Origin: Sphingomonas taxi
GTDB taxonomy: Bacteria > Pseudomonadota > Alphaproteobacteria > Sphingomonadales > Sphingomonadaceae
Direction of reading: 5' to 3'
NCBI RefSeq assembly: GCF_000764535.1
Contig: NZ_CP009571.1
Coordinates: forward strand, 1,855,001 to 1,919,000
DNA length: 64,000 nt
Both the position numbers and the translations under genes were made by a program. This document shows, one piece after another, positions 38,153 to 46,765 of the stretch (position 1 is the stretch's first letter; the number at the start of each line of letters is the position of its first letter). Under the pieces are notes generated by a model. It did no database searches. It was given only the letters and a program-made list of their open reading frames with translations, and was not told where the DNA came from.

Positions 38153-39856
38153 ATGCCGCTACGCCTGCCGTTCGCCGCCCTATTGCTGCTGTCGGCCAGC
38201 GCTTATGCCGCCGAACCGGGCAAGCCGCCGCTCAGCGCACAGACCGCCGCCTCGGGCGGGCCGCTCGACGCCGCGCAGAAGAAGGTGACGTTCGACACCG
38301 CCGACCTGCAATTCGAGGTCGATCCCGAGCGCGAGGTCATCAACGCCACCGCGACGCTCGTCTTCACCGCCAAGGAGCGGATCGACCGGCTGGTGGTCGA
38401 TCTCGACAAGAATTTCACCGTCACCGCGGTGACCGTCGACGGCGTCGATTCGGCGGGGTTCAGCAACCCCGAAGGCCGGATGACGATCAAATTGGTCAAG
38501 AAGGCCGCCAAGGACGCTAAGCTCACCGTCAAGATCACCTATGGCGGCCGTCCGCATACCGCGGTGCGCGCGCCGTGGGACGGCGGCTTCGTGTGGGCCA
38601 AGACGCCCGACGGCAGTCCGTGGATCGCCACTGCGGTGCAGGGCGAGGGCTGCGACCTGTTCTGGCCGTGCATCGACTATCCGACCTACGAGCCGCAGAA
38701 GGTGACGCTGCACATCACCGTGCCCAAGGGGCTGAAGGCGCCGTCGAACGGCAAGTTGCTCGGCGTCGACCATCTCGACGACGGCCGCAGCACCTGGAAC
38801 TGGGAGGTCGCGCACCCCAACCCCTATACGATCGCGCTCAACGTCGGCCCGTATGAGGAGCTGACCGGCACCTACAAGAGCAAATACGGCAACGAGATCC
38901 CGATGTATTATTGGTATCTGCCCGGCGAGAAGGAGAAAGCGGAGAAGCTGTTCGCCGAATTCGCGCCGACGCTCGACTTCTACGAAAGCGTCGTCGGCCC
39001 CTATCCCTGGGCGAACGAGAAGGTCGGCGTGGTCGAGACCCCGCACAAGGGCATGGAGCACCAGACGATCAACGCCTACGGCAACGACTATGCCAAGGCG
39101 CCCGAGGGCTTCGACTGGCTGTTCCAGCACGAATTCGGCCACGAATGGTTCGCCAACCAGATGACCGCGCCCAATTGGGACGACTTCTGGATGCACGAGG
39201 GCTTCACCGAATATATGCAGCCGCTCTACGGCCGCTGGCGCGACGGCGACGCGCGCTATGCGGCGATGATGCTCGACATGCGGCCGAAGATTCTCAACCA
39301 GTCGGCGCTGGTCGCCGGCAAGCCGCAGACCGCCGACGACGTCTACAAGACCGCGCCGGGCCGCGGCGGCGACATCTATTACAAGGGCGCGTGGGTACTC
39401 CACACGCTGCGCAACGCGATCGGCGACAGGCAATTCGACGAGATCTTGCGCTGGACCGTCTACGGCCGCGCCGATCCCGCGCCGGGCAATTTCCAGCCCG
39501 TGTTCCGCACGACGCCCGAGTTCATCGGCTACGTCAAGCAGGTGACGGGGCAGGATTGGCAGTGGTTCTTCGACGTCTATCTCTACCAGGCGGCGCTGCC
39601 CAAACTGACCGCGACGCGCAATGCGACGCAGCTCACGCTGAAATGGACCTCGCCGACCAACAAGCCCTTCCCGCTGCCGGTCGAGGTGTCGGTCGACGAC
39701 GTCGTCCAGAAGGTGGCGATGACCGGCGGCGTCGCGACGATCACCGTGCCGGCGGGCGCGCACGTCGTCGTCGATCCGATGGCGCGCGTGCTCAAGCAGG
39801 ACGACGCGATCGACGCCTATCAGGCGTGGAAGGCCGCGCAGCCCAAACCCAAGTGA
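38153..39856 (+). CDS. secreted M1 family metallopeptidase
   Basis: A 567-aa zinc aminopeptidase-like protein with a signal peptide (MPLRLPFAALLLLSASAYA). H326-E-F-G-H330 and E349 (HEGFTEY) make the HExxH-x18-E zinc site. The exopeptidase GAMEN motif is replaced by KGMEHQ, which still supplies the Met-Glu. Compared with full aminopeptidase N it lacks the large C-terminal helical domain, so it belongs to the short M1 type. Periplasmic peptide turnover is likely. The ATG at 38153 has GGGAG six bases upstream. A small protein gene follows after 14 bases. Confidence 0.92.
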   Translation: MPLRLPFAALLLLSASAYAAEPGKPPLSAQTAASGGPLDAAQKKVTFDTADLQFEVDPEREVINATATLVFTAKERIDRLVVDLDKNFTVTAVTVDGVDSAGFSNPEGRMTIKLVKKAAKDAKLTVKITYGGRPHTAVRAPWDGGFVWAKTPDGSPWIATAVQGEGCDLFWPCIDYPTYEPQKVTLHITVPKGLKAPSNGKLLGVDHLDDGRSTWNWEVAHPNPYTIALNVGPYEELTGTYKSKYGNEIPMYYWYLPGEKEKAEKLFAEFAPTLDFYESVVGPYPWANEKVGVVETPHKGMEHQTINAYGNDYAKAPEGFDWLFQHEFGHEWFANQMTAPNWDDFWMHEGFTEYMQPLYGRWRDGDARYAAMMLDMRPKILNQSALVAGKPQTADDVYKTAPGRGGDIYYKGAWVLHTLRNAIGDRQFDEILRWTVYGRADPAPGNFQPVFRTTPEFIGYVKQVTGQDWQWFFDVYLYQAALPKLTATRNATQLTLKWTSPTNKPFPLPVEVSVDDVVQKVAMTGGVATITVPAGAHVVVDPMARVLKQDDAIDAYQAWKAAQPKPK

Positions 39857-39870
39857 TCGAGGAGCCTGCG

Positions 39871-40107
39871 ATGACGACCCAGCCCTGGACCGCCCGCGCT
39901 GCCGAAATGGCGGCAATCTTCATGGTCGGCGACGGCCTCGTCGGCCTCCTCCAGCCGCGTCGCCACGTCGATCTGTGGAAGGAGGAGGCGCTCGGCGCGG
40001 AAAGGACGGTCGCGCCGTTCGTCGACCGTCCCGGCCGGCGGCAACTCTATGCGCTCGCGCAGATCGCCGGTGGACTGTGGCTCGCCAGCCGCCAGCGCCC
40101 GCGCTAG
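39871..40107 (+). CDS. small hypothetical protein downstream of the M1 peptidase
   Basis: A 78-aa protein with two hydrophobic segments (AAEMAAIFMVGDGLVGLL and QLYALAQIAGGLWLAS) separated by a charged stretch (QPRRHVDLWKEEALGAERTVAPFVDRPGRR). It may be membrane-associated. GGAG lies six bases before the ATG, and the gap to the peptidase gene is 14 bases, so the two are probably cotranscribed. Function unknown. Confidence 0.75.
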   Translation: MTTQPWTARAAEMAAIFMVGDGLVGLLQPRRHVDLWKEEALGAERTVAPFVDRPGRRQLYALAQIAGGLWLASRQRPR

Positions 40108-40211
40108 GCCGGGTCGACGTTCCAAGCTTGGCGAAACTTCCTCCCCCGCCAAGGCAAGGCTATCGCATATGACTGCGGGGACGAGGATCAAGCCGCTTCC
40201 ACATATTCTTC

Positions 40212-40316
40212 GTCACCCCGGACTCGTTCCCGGGTCCACCGGGCCGCAAGAGAATGGTGCCCTTTCAAGCCGTTCTCCTCGCCGCAGGGTGGACCCCGGA
40301 ACGAGTCCGGGGTGAC
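40212..40316. repeat. palindromic element (GTCACCCCGGACTCG arms)
   Basis: Arms of 29 bases (40212-40240 and 40288-40316) are nearly perfectly complementary and surround about 47 bases. The outer arms relate to the GTCATCCC elements elsewhere, but the core GACTCGTTCC is distinct. A fragment of the CTTCCTCCCCCGCCA family lies just before it at about 40137. Together they fill the 280-base gap between the small protein and the antiporter genes. Confidence 0.85.
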
Positions 40317-40386
40317 GGGGTGGGGTTGGAAGGCGGTGCGCTCACATGAACGTTCATATGCGACCCGCGCTAGGCCACGCGCGCCT

Positions 40387-41475
40387 CTACGGCACCACCG
40401 TGGTGAACAGATACGCCGCGAAGATCACCAGATGCACCACGCCCTGCAGCACCGTAGTCCTCCCGGTGCCGAGCGAGATCGTCGTCACGAACAGCGACAG
40501 CGCCAGCAGCGTCATGCTCTTCGCCCCGATCCCCAGCGCCAGCGGCAGACCGAGCACCAAGCTGACGATCGCCACCGCCGGGATGGTCAGTCCGATCGTC
40601 GCCAGCGCCGATCCCAGCGCGAGGTTGAGGCTGGTCTGCAACCGGTCGCGCCGCGCCGCATTGTAGGCGGCGAGGCTTTCCGGCGCGAGCACCAGCGCGG
40701 CGATCACCACGCCGACGATCGCCAGCGGCAGCCCGGCGGCGAGGATCGCCGCCTCCACCTGCGCCGACAGTCCCTTGGCGAGCAGCACCACGACGACCAG
40801 CGCGACCAGCAGGATGCCGAACGCGATCCACGCGGTACGGTCGCTCGGCGGCGGTGCATGCTCTTCCGGCGCGATGTCACCCGCGGGCAGGAAATAGTCG
40901 CGATGCCGCACCGTCTGGACCAGCACGAACGTGCCGTAGAGCACCAGGCTGACGATCGCCACGAAGATCAATTGCGACGGCGCATAGGTCGGCCCCGCCG
41001 CGCTGGTCGTGTAATTGGGCAGGATCAGCGACAGGACGACCAGCGCGGCGAGCGTCGCCAGCGCGGCACTGATCCCGCGCAGCGTGAAGCGCTGTTCACC
41101 ATGCGTGATCCCGCCGGTCAGCAGGCACAGCCCGATAATGAAGTTCAAGATGATCATGATCGCCGCGAACACCGTGTCGCGCGCCAGCGCGGCGACGTCG
41201 CCCGATCCCGACAGCATCAGCGAGACGATCAGCGACACCTCGATCACGGTCACCGCGATCGCCAGCACCAAGGTCCCGAACGGCTCGCCGACGCGATGCG
41301 CGACGACCTCTGCATGATGCACCGCCGCCACGACCGCGCCGATCAGCACGACCGCGGCGACGATCGTGCCGATCGTCCCCATCGCATAGACGGACAGCAG
41401 CACCACCGGCACGCCGAGCGCCGGGAACAGGATCGCCCATAGCGGCAGCCCCATCCAGCCCTTGGTCACGGTCAT
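40387..41475 (-). CDS. chaA: Ca2+/H+ antiporter (ChaA-like, CaCA family)
   Basis: A 362-aa integral membrane cation/proton exchanger with about 11 helices. The two alpha-repeat regions of the CaCA superfamily are visible: GEPFGTLVLAIAVTVIEVSLI (about 62-82), with the essential Glu, and the related ALVLAPESLAAYNAARRDRLQTSLNLALGSALATIGLTIPAV in the second half. It probably extrudes Ca2+ or, as in E. coli ChaA, Na+/K+. An exact FNR/FixK-type palindrome lies about 97 bases upstream of the start. Confidence 0.9.
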   Translation of the reverse strand: MTVTKGWMGLPLWAILFPALGVPVVLLSVYAMGTIGTIVAAVVLIGAVVAAVHHAEVVAHRVGEPFGTLVLAIAVTVIEVSLIVSLMLSGSGDVAALARDTVFAAIMIILNFIIGLCLLTGGITHGEQRFTLRGISAALATLAALVVLSLILPNYTTSAAGPTYAPSQLIFVAIVSLVLYGTFVLVQTVRHRDYFLPAGDIAPEEHAPPPSDRTAWIAFGILLVALVVVVLLAKGLSAQVEAAILAAGLPLAIVGVVIAALVLAPESLAAYNAARRDRLQTSLNLALGSALATIGLTIPAVAIVSLVLGLPLALGIGAKSMTLLALSLFVTTISLGTGRTTVLQGVVHLVIFAAYLFTTVVP

Positions 41476-41565
41476 GCTTTCGTCTCCAGATCGTTACGCA
41501 AGGCCAATGCTCTTGCGCCGCGAAAAGGTCCGTATTGATCGCCGCAGCGGAATGCCATTAACACT

Positions 41566-41579
41566 TTGATACGGATCAA
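41566..41579. promoter_or_regulatory. FNR/FixK-type binding site
   Basis: TTGATACGGATCAA is an exact match to the TTGAT-N4-ATCAA consensus of FNR/FnrL/FixK regulators. It lies in the 124-base gap upstream of the antiporter gene, the only gene whose promoter region this is. Centre to start codon distance is about 97 bases, compatible with a -41.5 activator site and a leader of about 55 bases. Confidence 0.55.
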
Positions 41580-41599
41580 GAGCAATACACCGGTCCCGT

Positions 41600-42244
41600 T
41601 TATCGCCCCTGTGCGGCGCGCGCCTGCGCCGGACGGTCGAACGCCTGATCGCGATAGCGACCGTCTTTCTCCACCCAATGCAGGAAGAGGTGCGCCGACC
41701 AGCTATTCGGATTGGCCTCGAGCCGGCCGTGCCGGTGATGCGTCCCCTGATACAATACCCCGTCGCCCGGCTGCATCGCGACCGACGCATAGGGTTGCGT
41801 GCCGAAATCGTCGCTGACCTGCGGCTGCGGCACCTCGCTTCGCTCGGTCGCGACCGACAGCGCCCATGGCCGGTCGTCACCGTAAGCGATGGTCAGCGAC
41901 AGGCTGTGCTCGCACGCCTGCCGATCCGAATGGACCCGGCAGACGTCGCCCTGCTGATAGGCGCGGAAATAGGCATAGGTCGGCAGCAGCTCGCACCCCA
42001 CCACCTCGGCGACCCGCGGCGTCAGCCCCCACAGGAAGGTGAGCATCGGCGCATATTGGAACGCATAGACCTCGATCGCCGGCTGGCGCAGCAACGGCCC
42101 GCGAGCGGTGAAGCTCTGCAACGGGCGCCCCGCCGCCTGCAGATCGGCCTGCATCATCCGGTAGAAAGCGAGCAGCACCTCGGGCACGAACAGATGCGGC
42201 AGGCCGACATGGCCGTCGCGATGGTAGCGTTCCGATAAGGTCAT
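41600..42244 (-). CDS. probable 2OG-Fe(II)-type oxygenase of unknown substrate
   Basis: A 214-aa protein with the facial-triad pattern H105-S-D107 (VCRVHSDRQACEHSLSLTIAYG) and candidate distal His at 169-172 with R174 (VLYQGTHHRHGRLE). This fits the small 2OG-Fe(II) hydroxylase group, but I do not recognise a named family. AlkB or phytanoyl hydroxylase-like assignments are possible but not supported by further motifs. No signal peptide. It lies between the CPBP-like gene (80 bases upstream) and the antiporter gene, all on one strand. Confidence 0.65.
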   Translation of the reverse strand: MTLSERYHRDGHVGLPHLFVPEVLLAFYRMMQADLQAAGRPLQSFTARGPLLRQPAIEVYAFQYAPMLTFLWGLTPRVAEVVGCELLPTYAYFRAYQQGDVCRVHSDRQACEHSLSLTIAYGDDRPWALSVATERSEVPQPQVSDDFGTQPYASVAMQPGDGVLYQGTHHRHGRLEANPNSWSAHLFLHWVEKDGRYRDQAFDRPAQARAAQGR

Positions 42245-42324
42245 GGTCCGGCTCGTCTTTCTGGCGTCGCTCCGGGTCTAGGACGCCGACGCGGCGGGCG
42301 CCATGCCTGTTTCGCCGGCGGCGG

Positions 42325-42861
42325 TCAGTCGCCCATGACGAGCAGGATGGCCGGGAACAGGTTCTGGAGGACGTGCACCGCCACGACGACCCCGACCGCC
42401 CACCAGAAGCCGCGCGGCCGCCACGTCACGTAGAGCGTCGAGAAGATCAGGAACGGCCACCAGATCACCGCCCCCCACCACGGCGAGGCGAGGCTGTGCG
42501 CAATTCCCCACAAGGCGCTGCTCGCGAGGACCGCCTGCCACCCGCACAGCCAGCGCAGCAACAGGCTGAGGACGCCCGCCATGATCAGCGTCTCGACGAC
42601 GGGACTGAAGCCGGCGACGAGGAACAGCTTCACCGGTCCCGAGGTATCGCCGAGATCCGGCCCGGGATTGCCCGGCACGAAATGATCGATCGCGGTGCTC
42701 AGCGCGATGCTGCCGACGATGGTCAGCAGCCAGCCGACGAGGATCGCCAGCCACGGCCGCCGGTCGCGGAACAGCAGCGGCGGCAGTATCGCGAGCGGTC
42801 CGCGGCCTTCGTGCCATAAGGGGCTGAGGCCGGGTGCGGTCTCGATCCGTGTCGTTGCCAT
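42325..42861 (-). CDS. CPBP-like intramembrane protein with degenerate motif
   Basis: A 178-aa membrane protein with about five helices. It resembles the CPBP (CAAX protease and bacteriocin-processing, Rce1-like) family: the second and third motifs are visible as W-G-I-A-H (ALWGIAHSLA) and H-V-L-Q-N, but the first motif, normally EExxxR, appears as VVETLIMAG without the second Glu or the Arg. It may therefore be a non-proteolytic relative. The ATG at 42861 begins MATTRIETAPGLSP. Function unknown. Confidence 0.7.
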   Translation of the reverse strand: MATTRIETAPGLSPLWHEGRGPLAILPPLLFRDRRPWLAILVGWLLTIVGSIALSTAIDHFVPGNPGPDLGDTSGPVKLFLVAGFSPVVETLIMAGVLSLLLRWLCGWQAVLASSALWGIAHSLASPWWGAVIWWPFLIFSTLYVTWRPRGFWWAVGVVVAVHVLQNLFPAILLVMGD

Positions 42862-43024
42862 CGTCGCTCCGTCGTTTGAACGCCCCCGTGGGGCCGGCAA
42901 CGTTAACGCCGGATGAGGCGATGCGACGCGCGGGCGACATCACGCCATCGTTTTCGCCGGCAATTACGACCTCTCGGATGCGACGCGCGGCCCGCCCGAC
43001 CGATCACCCCGGTCCGCCAAGGAC

Positions 43025-43071
43025 TTTTGCAGATCCTCCCGGCGACCCGGCAAAGGCGGGCGTCTGCAAAA
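43025..43071. repeat. inverted repeat with TTTTGCAGA arms
   Basis: TTTTGCAGA (43025-43033) and TCTGCAAAA (43063-43071) enclose a GC-rich interior with its own partial pairing. It is one of several palindromes in the 560-base gap (42862-43423) before clpX in which I see no gene. Confidence 0.6.
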
Positions 43072-43140
43072 ACGTCGAATGCACCTAGCGAAGGTGAGGA
43101 ATTCGTCAGCTATCGCGCTCCCGCGGCACGAGCACGCGTC

Positions 43141-43212
43141 AAAACCTCACCAGTGCTCCCGCACAAAACCTCGCCAGTGCTCCCGCGCAAAACCTCGCCA
43201 GTGCTCCCGCGC
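43141..43212. repeat. three tandem 24-bp repeats
   Basis: Units start at 43141, 43165 and 43189, each beginning AAAACCTC and ending CAGTGCTCCCGCRC; the first differs from the others at two positions. The last unit merges into the left arm of the palindrome at 43200-43290, so the array appears to be an expansion of that arm. There are no spacers, so it is not a CRISPR. Confidence 0.9.
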
Positions 43213-43290
43213 AGGCGGGAGCCCAGGAGTCCCGCACGCTACCGGACGTTGTTCCGCTTGGCCCTGGGTTCCCGCCTTCGCGGGAACACT
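43200..43290. repeat. palindromic element (AGTGCTCCCGC arms)
   Basis: The left arm, 43200-43227, begins AGTGCTCCCGCGCAGGCGGG, and the right arm, 43263-43290, ends CCTTCGCGGGAACACT. Arms match with a few changes. Its left end carries the tandem expansion. Confidence 0.85.
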
Positions 43291-43369
43291 AGAGATGGGG
43301 CGGACGCGCCGGCGCCTCTCGACCAATGCGGCAATGCCAGAGATACCAGTGACCAGCCACCGCCCCACG

Positions 43370-43398
43370 AAAAAGGGGCGCCGCTCGCGCGACGCCCC
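43370..43398 (-). terminator. rho-independent terminator of clpX
   Basis: Stem GGGGCGTCGC with loop GCGA and its complement is followed by TTTTT on the minus strand. It ends the clpP-clpX region, 26 bases past the clpX stop. Confidence 0.9.
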
Positions 43399-43423
43399 TC
43401 CTCATCATGTCCACAGGAATGGA

Positions 43424-44695
43424 TCAGGCCGCGGCGCCCGCCCCGTCCTTCTTCTTCTCGGCATAGACGCGGATCGGTTCCTTGCGGCCCTCGATCACGT
43501 CCTTGTCGATCATCACCTCGTCGACGCCGTCCATGCCGGGCAGGTCGAACATCGTGTCGAGCAGGATCGCCTCAAGGATCGAACGTAGCCCGCGCGCACC
43601 GGTCTTGCGCTCGATCGCCTTCTTGGCGACCGTCACCAGCGCATCGTCGGTGAAGTCCAGCTCGACCTGCTCCATCTCGAACAGCTTCTGATATTGCTTC
43701 ACCAGCGCGTTCTTCGGCTCGGACAGGATCTTGACCAGCGCCGGGATGTCGAGATCCTCCAGCGTCGCGATCACCGGCAGACGGCCGACAAACTCGGGGA
43801 TCAAACCGAACTTGAGCAGATCCTCCGGCTCGGTCTGGCGCAGCAGCTCGCCGGTGCGCTTCTCCTCGGGCGCCGCCACATAGGCGCCAAAGCCGATCGA
43901 CTTGCCCTGCAAACGATCGCCGATGATCTTCTCGAGGCCCGAGAAGGCGCCGCCACAGATGAACAGGATGTTCGTCGTGTCGACCTGCAGGAATTCCTGC
44001 TGCGGATGCTTGCGCCCGCCCTGCGGCGGTACGCTCGCGGTGGTGCCTTCCATCAGCTTGAGCAGCGCCTGCTGCACGCCCTCGCCCGACACGTCGCGGG
44101 TGATCGACGGATTTTCCGCCTTGCGGCTGATCTTGTCGATTTCGTCGATATAGACGATGCCGCGCTGCGCGCGCTCGACGTTATAGTCGGACGCCTGAAG
44201 CAGCTTGAGAATGATGTTCTCGACATCCTCGCCGACATAGCCCGCCTCGGTCAGCGTCGTCGCATCCGCCATGGTGAACGGCACGTCGAGGATGCGCGCC
44301 AGCGTCTGCGCCAGCAGCGTCTTGCCGCAGCCGGTCGGCCCGACGAGCAGGATGTTCGACTTGCTCAGCTCGACGTCGGCACCCTTGGCGCCGTGGTTGA
44401 GCCGCTTGTAATGATTGTGCACCGCCACCGACAGCACGCGCTTGGCACGCTTCTGGCCGATCACGTAATCGTCGAGGACGTCGCAGATCTCCTGCGGAGT
44501 CGGCACGCCGCCGTCCTTCTTGGACACCAGCGCCGACTTCGTCTCCTCACGGATGATGTCGTTGCACAGCTCGACGCACTCGTCGCAGATGAACACGGTG
44601 GGTCCGGCAATCAGCTTGCGGACCTCGTGCTGCGACTTGCCGCAGAACGAGCAGTAGAGGGTGCTCTTCGAGTCGCCACCGCTCAGTTTCGTCAT
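43424..44695 (-). CDS. clpX: ATP-dependent Clp protease ATP-binding subunit ClpX
   Basis: A 423-aa AAA+ unfoldase. The N-terminal zinc domain has four Cys (CSFCGKS ... CDECVELC), the Walker A is GPTGCGKT and the Walker [11 protein letters not shown]; the [23 protein letters not shown] block and the IGF-type pore/ClpP-contact loop (KSIGFGA) are present. In alphaproteobacteria ClpXP degrades cell-cycle regulators. It lies downstream of clpP with a 120-base gap containing a hairpin. Confidence 0.98.
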   Translation of the reverse strand: MTKLSGGDSKSTLYCSFCGKSQHEVRKLIAGPTVFICDECVELCNDIIREETKSALVSKKDGGVPTPQEICDVLDDYVIGQKRAKRVLSVAVHNHYKRLNHGAKGADVELSKSNILLVGPTGCGKTLLAQTLARILDVPFTMADATTLTEAGYVGEDVENIILKLLQASDYNVERAQRGIVYIDEIDKISRKAENPSITRDVSGEGVQQALLKLMEGTTASVPPQGGRKHPQQEFLQVDTTNILFICGGAFSGLEKIIGDRLQGKSIGFGAYVAAPEEKRTGELLRQTEPEDLLKFGLIPEFVGRLPVIATLEDLDIPALVKILSEPKNALVKQYQKLFEMEQVELDFTDDALVTVAKKAIERKTGARGLRSILEAILLDTMFDLPGMDGVDEVMIDKDVIEGRKEPIRVYAEKKKDGAGAAA

Positions 44696-44732
44696 TCAAA
44701 CTTCCTTGTCGCGGGTGAGGCCCCGCTGGTGA

Positions 44733-44754
44733 GGCCGGTCATGGTAGACCGGCC
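44733..44754. terminator. hairpin in the clpP-clpX gap
   Basis: GGCCGGTC and GACCGGCC pair over 8 bases around a 6-base loop. No U tract, so it may act as an attenuator or RNA-stabilising element rather than a terminator. Confidence 0.45.
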
Positions 44755-44815
44755 GTTACGCAAACCACAACGCCCAAACGTCCCTAACGGCACGGCCGGG
44801 CGCGGAACTGCGCCT

Positions 44816-45505
44816 TTATGCCGCTTGGGCAACGTCTTCCGAGGGGCTCGGACGCTTGTCGAACACCTCGTCGACCAAACCGAATTCCTTGGCTTCATGC
44901 GCTTCCAGGAACGTGTCGCGATCCATCCGGCGCTCGATCTCCTCGATCGGCTGGCCGGTATATTGCGCGTACAGCTGGTTCATCCGGGCGCGGATACGCA
45001 GGATTTCCTTGGCCTGGATCTCGATGTCCGACGCCATGCCTTGCGCCCCGCCCGACGGCTGGTGGATCATGATCCGCGCGTTGGTCAGCGCCACACGCAT
45101 GCCCGGCTCGCCGCTGGCGAGCAGGAAGCTGCCCATCGACGCCGCCTGACCGATGCAGACCGTGCCGACGCGCGGACGGATGTACTGCATCGTGTCGTGG
45201 ATCGCCATGCCCGCCGTGACGACGCCGCCCGGCGAGTTGATGTACATGAAGATGTCCTTCTTCGGGTTCTCGGACTCGAGGAAGAGCAGCTGCGCGGTGA
45301 TGAGGCTGGCCATGCCGTCCTCGACGCCGCCGGTGACGAAGATGATCCGCTCGCGCAGCAGGCGGCTGAAGATATCGAACGAGCGCTCACCGCGGTTCGA
45401 CTGTTCGATGACGATCGGCACGAGCCCCGCTTGGGTCTGCTGCAAACCAAGGCCGGCACTGGCCATCGGGCTCATGAAGTCGCCGGTCTCGAACGGATTA
45501 TGCAT
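44816..45505 (-). CDS. clpP: ATP-dependent Clp protease proteolytic subunit
   Basis: A 229-aa serine peptidase that forms the ClpP tetradecamer. Catalytic S123 lies in [14 protein letters not shown] and H148 in [11 protein letters not shown]; the Asp of the triad is further on (around MDRDTF). The N-terminus is somewhat longer than in E. coli ([20 protein letters not shown]), and a start at Met11 or Met14 is possible. A sigma32-like promoter lies immediately upstream, overlapping the GT2 stop codon. Confidence 0.97.
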   Translation of the reverse strand: MHNPFETGDFMSPMASAGLGLQQTQAGLVPIVIEQSNRGERSFDIFSRLLRERIIFVTGGVEDGMASLITAQLLFLESENPKKDIFMYINSPGGVVTAGMAIHDTMQYIRPRVGTVCIGQAASMGSFLLASGEPGMRVALTNARIMIHQPSGGAQGMASDIEIQAKEILRIRARMNQLYAQYTGQPIEEIERRMDRDTFLEAHEAKEFGLVDEVFDKRPSPSEDVAQAA

Positions 45506-45544
45506 GAAAATCTCTCTATATGCCCCGAAGATCGCCAACATCGG

Positions 45545-45566
45545 CGCTCCCGCGGGGGAGTTCAAG
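45545..45566 (-). promoter_or_regulatory. sigma32-like promoter of clpP
   Basis: On the minus strand CTTGAA (45566-45561) is an exact -35 match; about 15 bases on, GCCGATGTT partly matches CCCCATnT. The TGA inside the -35 is the stop codon of the upstream GT2 gene, so clpP keeps its own promoter despite that insertion. Confidence 0.45.
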
Positions 45567-46494
45567 CCCCGGCGGTCGGAGCGGGATGGGTCAGATAGGC
45601 GAGCCGGCGCACCTCGCGCCGCCCGCGCACCACGGTATCGAGGATCAGACCGGCGAAGCCGCACAGCGCGGCGATGATCATCAGCCCGGTGATCAGGATC
45701 GCGGTCGGGAAGCGCGGCACCAGATGCGTGTGCATATAGGTGATCGCCAGCGGCACGCTCATCGCCACCGCGATGCCGGCGAGCAGCGCGCCGATCACCC
45801 CGAAGAACAGCAGCGGCCGCTCGATCCGGTACAGCGTCAGGATGGTGTTTAGGATGCGGAAGCCGTCGCCATAGGTGCTCAGCTTCGACGCCGACCCCTC
45901 CGGCCGGGCATAATAAGGCGTCTCGATCTCGGCGCAGGGCATCTTGAGTTCGAGCGCGTGGACGCTGATCTCGGTCTCGATCTCGAAGCCCGAGGACAGC
46001 GACGGGAAGCTCTTGACGAAGCGGCGCGAGAAGACGCGATAGCCCGACAGGATATCGGTGAAGCTGCGCCCGAACAGCCGCGCGAGCATGCCGGTGAGCA
46101 GCGCGTTGCCGAAGCGATGGCCGCGGCGATAGCTTTCCTGCACCTGGCTGATCCGGCTGCCGACGACCATGTCGCATTGCTCATCGAGCAGCCGCGCGAC
46201 CAATGCGGGGGCGGAGGCTGCATCATAAGTCGCATCGCCATCGGCCATCACATAGACGTCGGCATCGATATCGGCGAACATCCGGCGGACGACATTGCCC
46301 TTGCCCTGGATGCGCTCGGTCCGGACCACGGCGCCGGCTGCGCGCGCGACCACGACGGTGTCGTCGGTCGAATTGTTGTCATAGACGTAGACGGTGGCGT
46401 CCGGCAGCGCGGCGCGGAAGCCGGCGACGGTCTGCGCGATCGCCGCAGCCTCGTTGTAGCAGGGCAGCAGGACTGCGATCGTCGGTTGCGTCAC
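45562..46494 (-). CDS. GT2 family glycosyltransferase (dolichyl-P-mannose synthase-like)
   Basis: A 310-aa inverting glycosyltransferase. The GT-A domain begins [22 protein letters not shown], with YDNNSTDDT, and the metal-binding [24 protein letters not shown] follows. Two C-terminal membrane helices ([23 protein letters not shown] and [21 protein letters not shown]) anchor it. It probably transfers a sugar to a polyprenyl phosphate. The start is GTG at 46494 with GAGGA about 8 bases upstream. Its place between tig and clpP is unusual. Confidence 0.9.
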   Translation of the reverse strand: MTQPTIAVLLPCYNEAAAIAQTVAGFRAALPDATVYVYDNNSTDDTVVVARAAGAVVRTERIQGKGNVVRRMFADIDADVYVMADGDATYDAASAPALVARLLDEQCDMVVGSRISQVQESYRRGHRFGNALLTGMLARLFGRSFTDILSGYRVFSRRFVKSFPSLSSGFEIETEISVHALELKMPCAEIETPYYARPEGSASKLSTYGDGFRILNTILTLYRIERPLLFFGVIGALLAGIAVAMSVPLAITYMHTHLVPRFPTAILITGLMIIAALCGFAGLILDTVVRGRREVRRLAYLTHPAPTAGA

Positions 46495-46551
46495 GGGTGA
46501 ATCCTCATCGCGGCGCTCGGCATGCGTCTACCCGATATCCGTCCGTTTGCC

Positions 46552-46600
46552 CTGAGCCTGTCGAAGGGCTGTGAGTCTCACGATGCTTCGACAGGCTCAG
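46552..46600. repeat. perfect inverted repeat CTGAGCCTGTCGAAG
   Basis: Exactly complementary 15-base arms (46552-46566, 46586-46600). The same core recurs, degenerate, at 49174-49211. This motif is common in many proteobacterial intergenic regions. Confidence 0.9.
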
Positions 46601-46633
46601 CACCAACGGGTTTGGCATAATACACTGCGTTTT

Positions 46634-46725
46634 GTCATCCCCGCGCAGGCGGGGATCCAGACGCGCAGGTCTCCGATCGAGCCGCAGCGTCAGCGTCTAT
46701 GGATCCCCGCCTACGCGGGGATGAC
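46634..46725. repeat. 92-bp palindromic element (GTCATCCCCGC family), copy 2
   Basis: Arms 46634-46659 and 46700-46725. Read on the minus strand, its interior starts TAGACGCTGAC and ends GCGCGTC, matching the element at 15944-16035. Same length, inverted orientation. Confidence 0.9.
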
Positions 46726-46732
46726 GATGGGT

Positions 46733-46757
46733 GGGGAGGGGACCGCGGCCCCTCCCC
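46733..46757 (-). terminator. hairpin after tig
   Basis: GGGGAGGGG and CCCCTCCCC-type arms pair around a GC-rich loop within 10 bases of the tig stop. No U tract. Confidence 0.4.
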
Positions 46758-46765
46758 CATCAGTC

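Noticed and set aside
43141..43212. Possible CRISPR array
   Set aside because: The 24-bp units are directly tandem with no spacers, and no cas genes are present.
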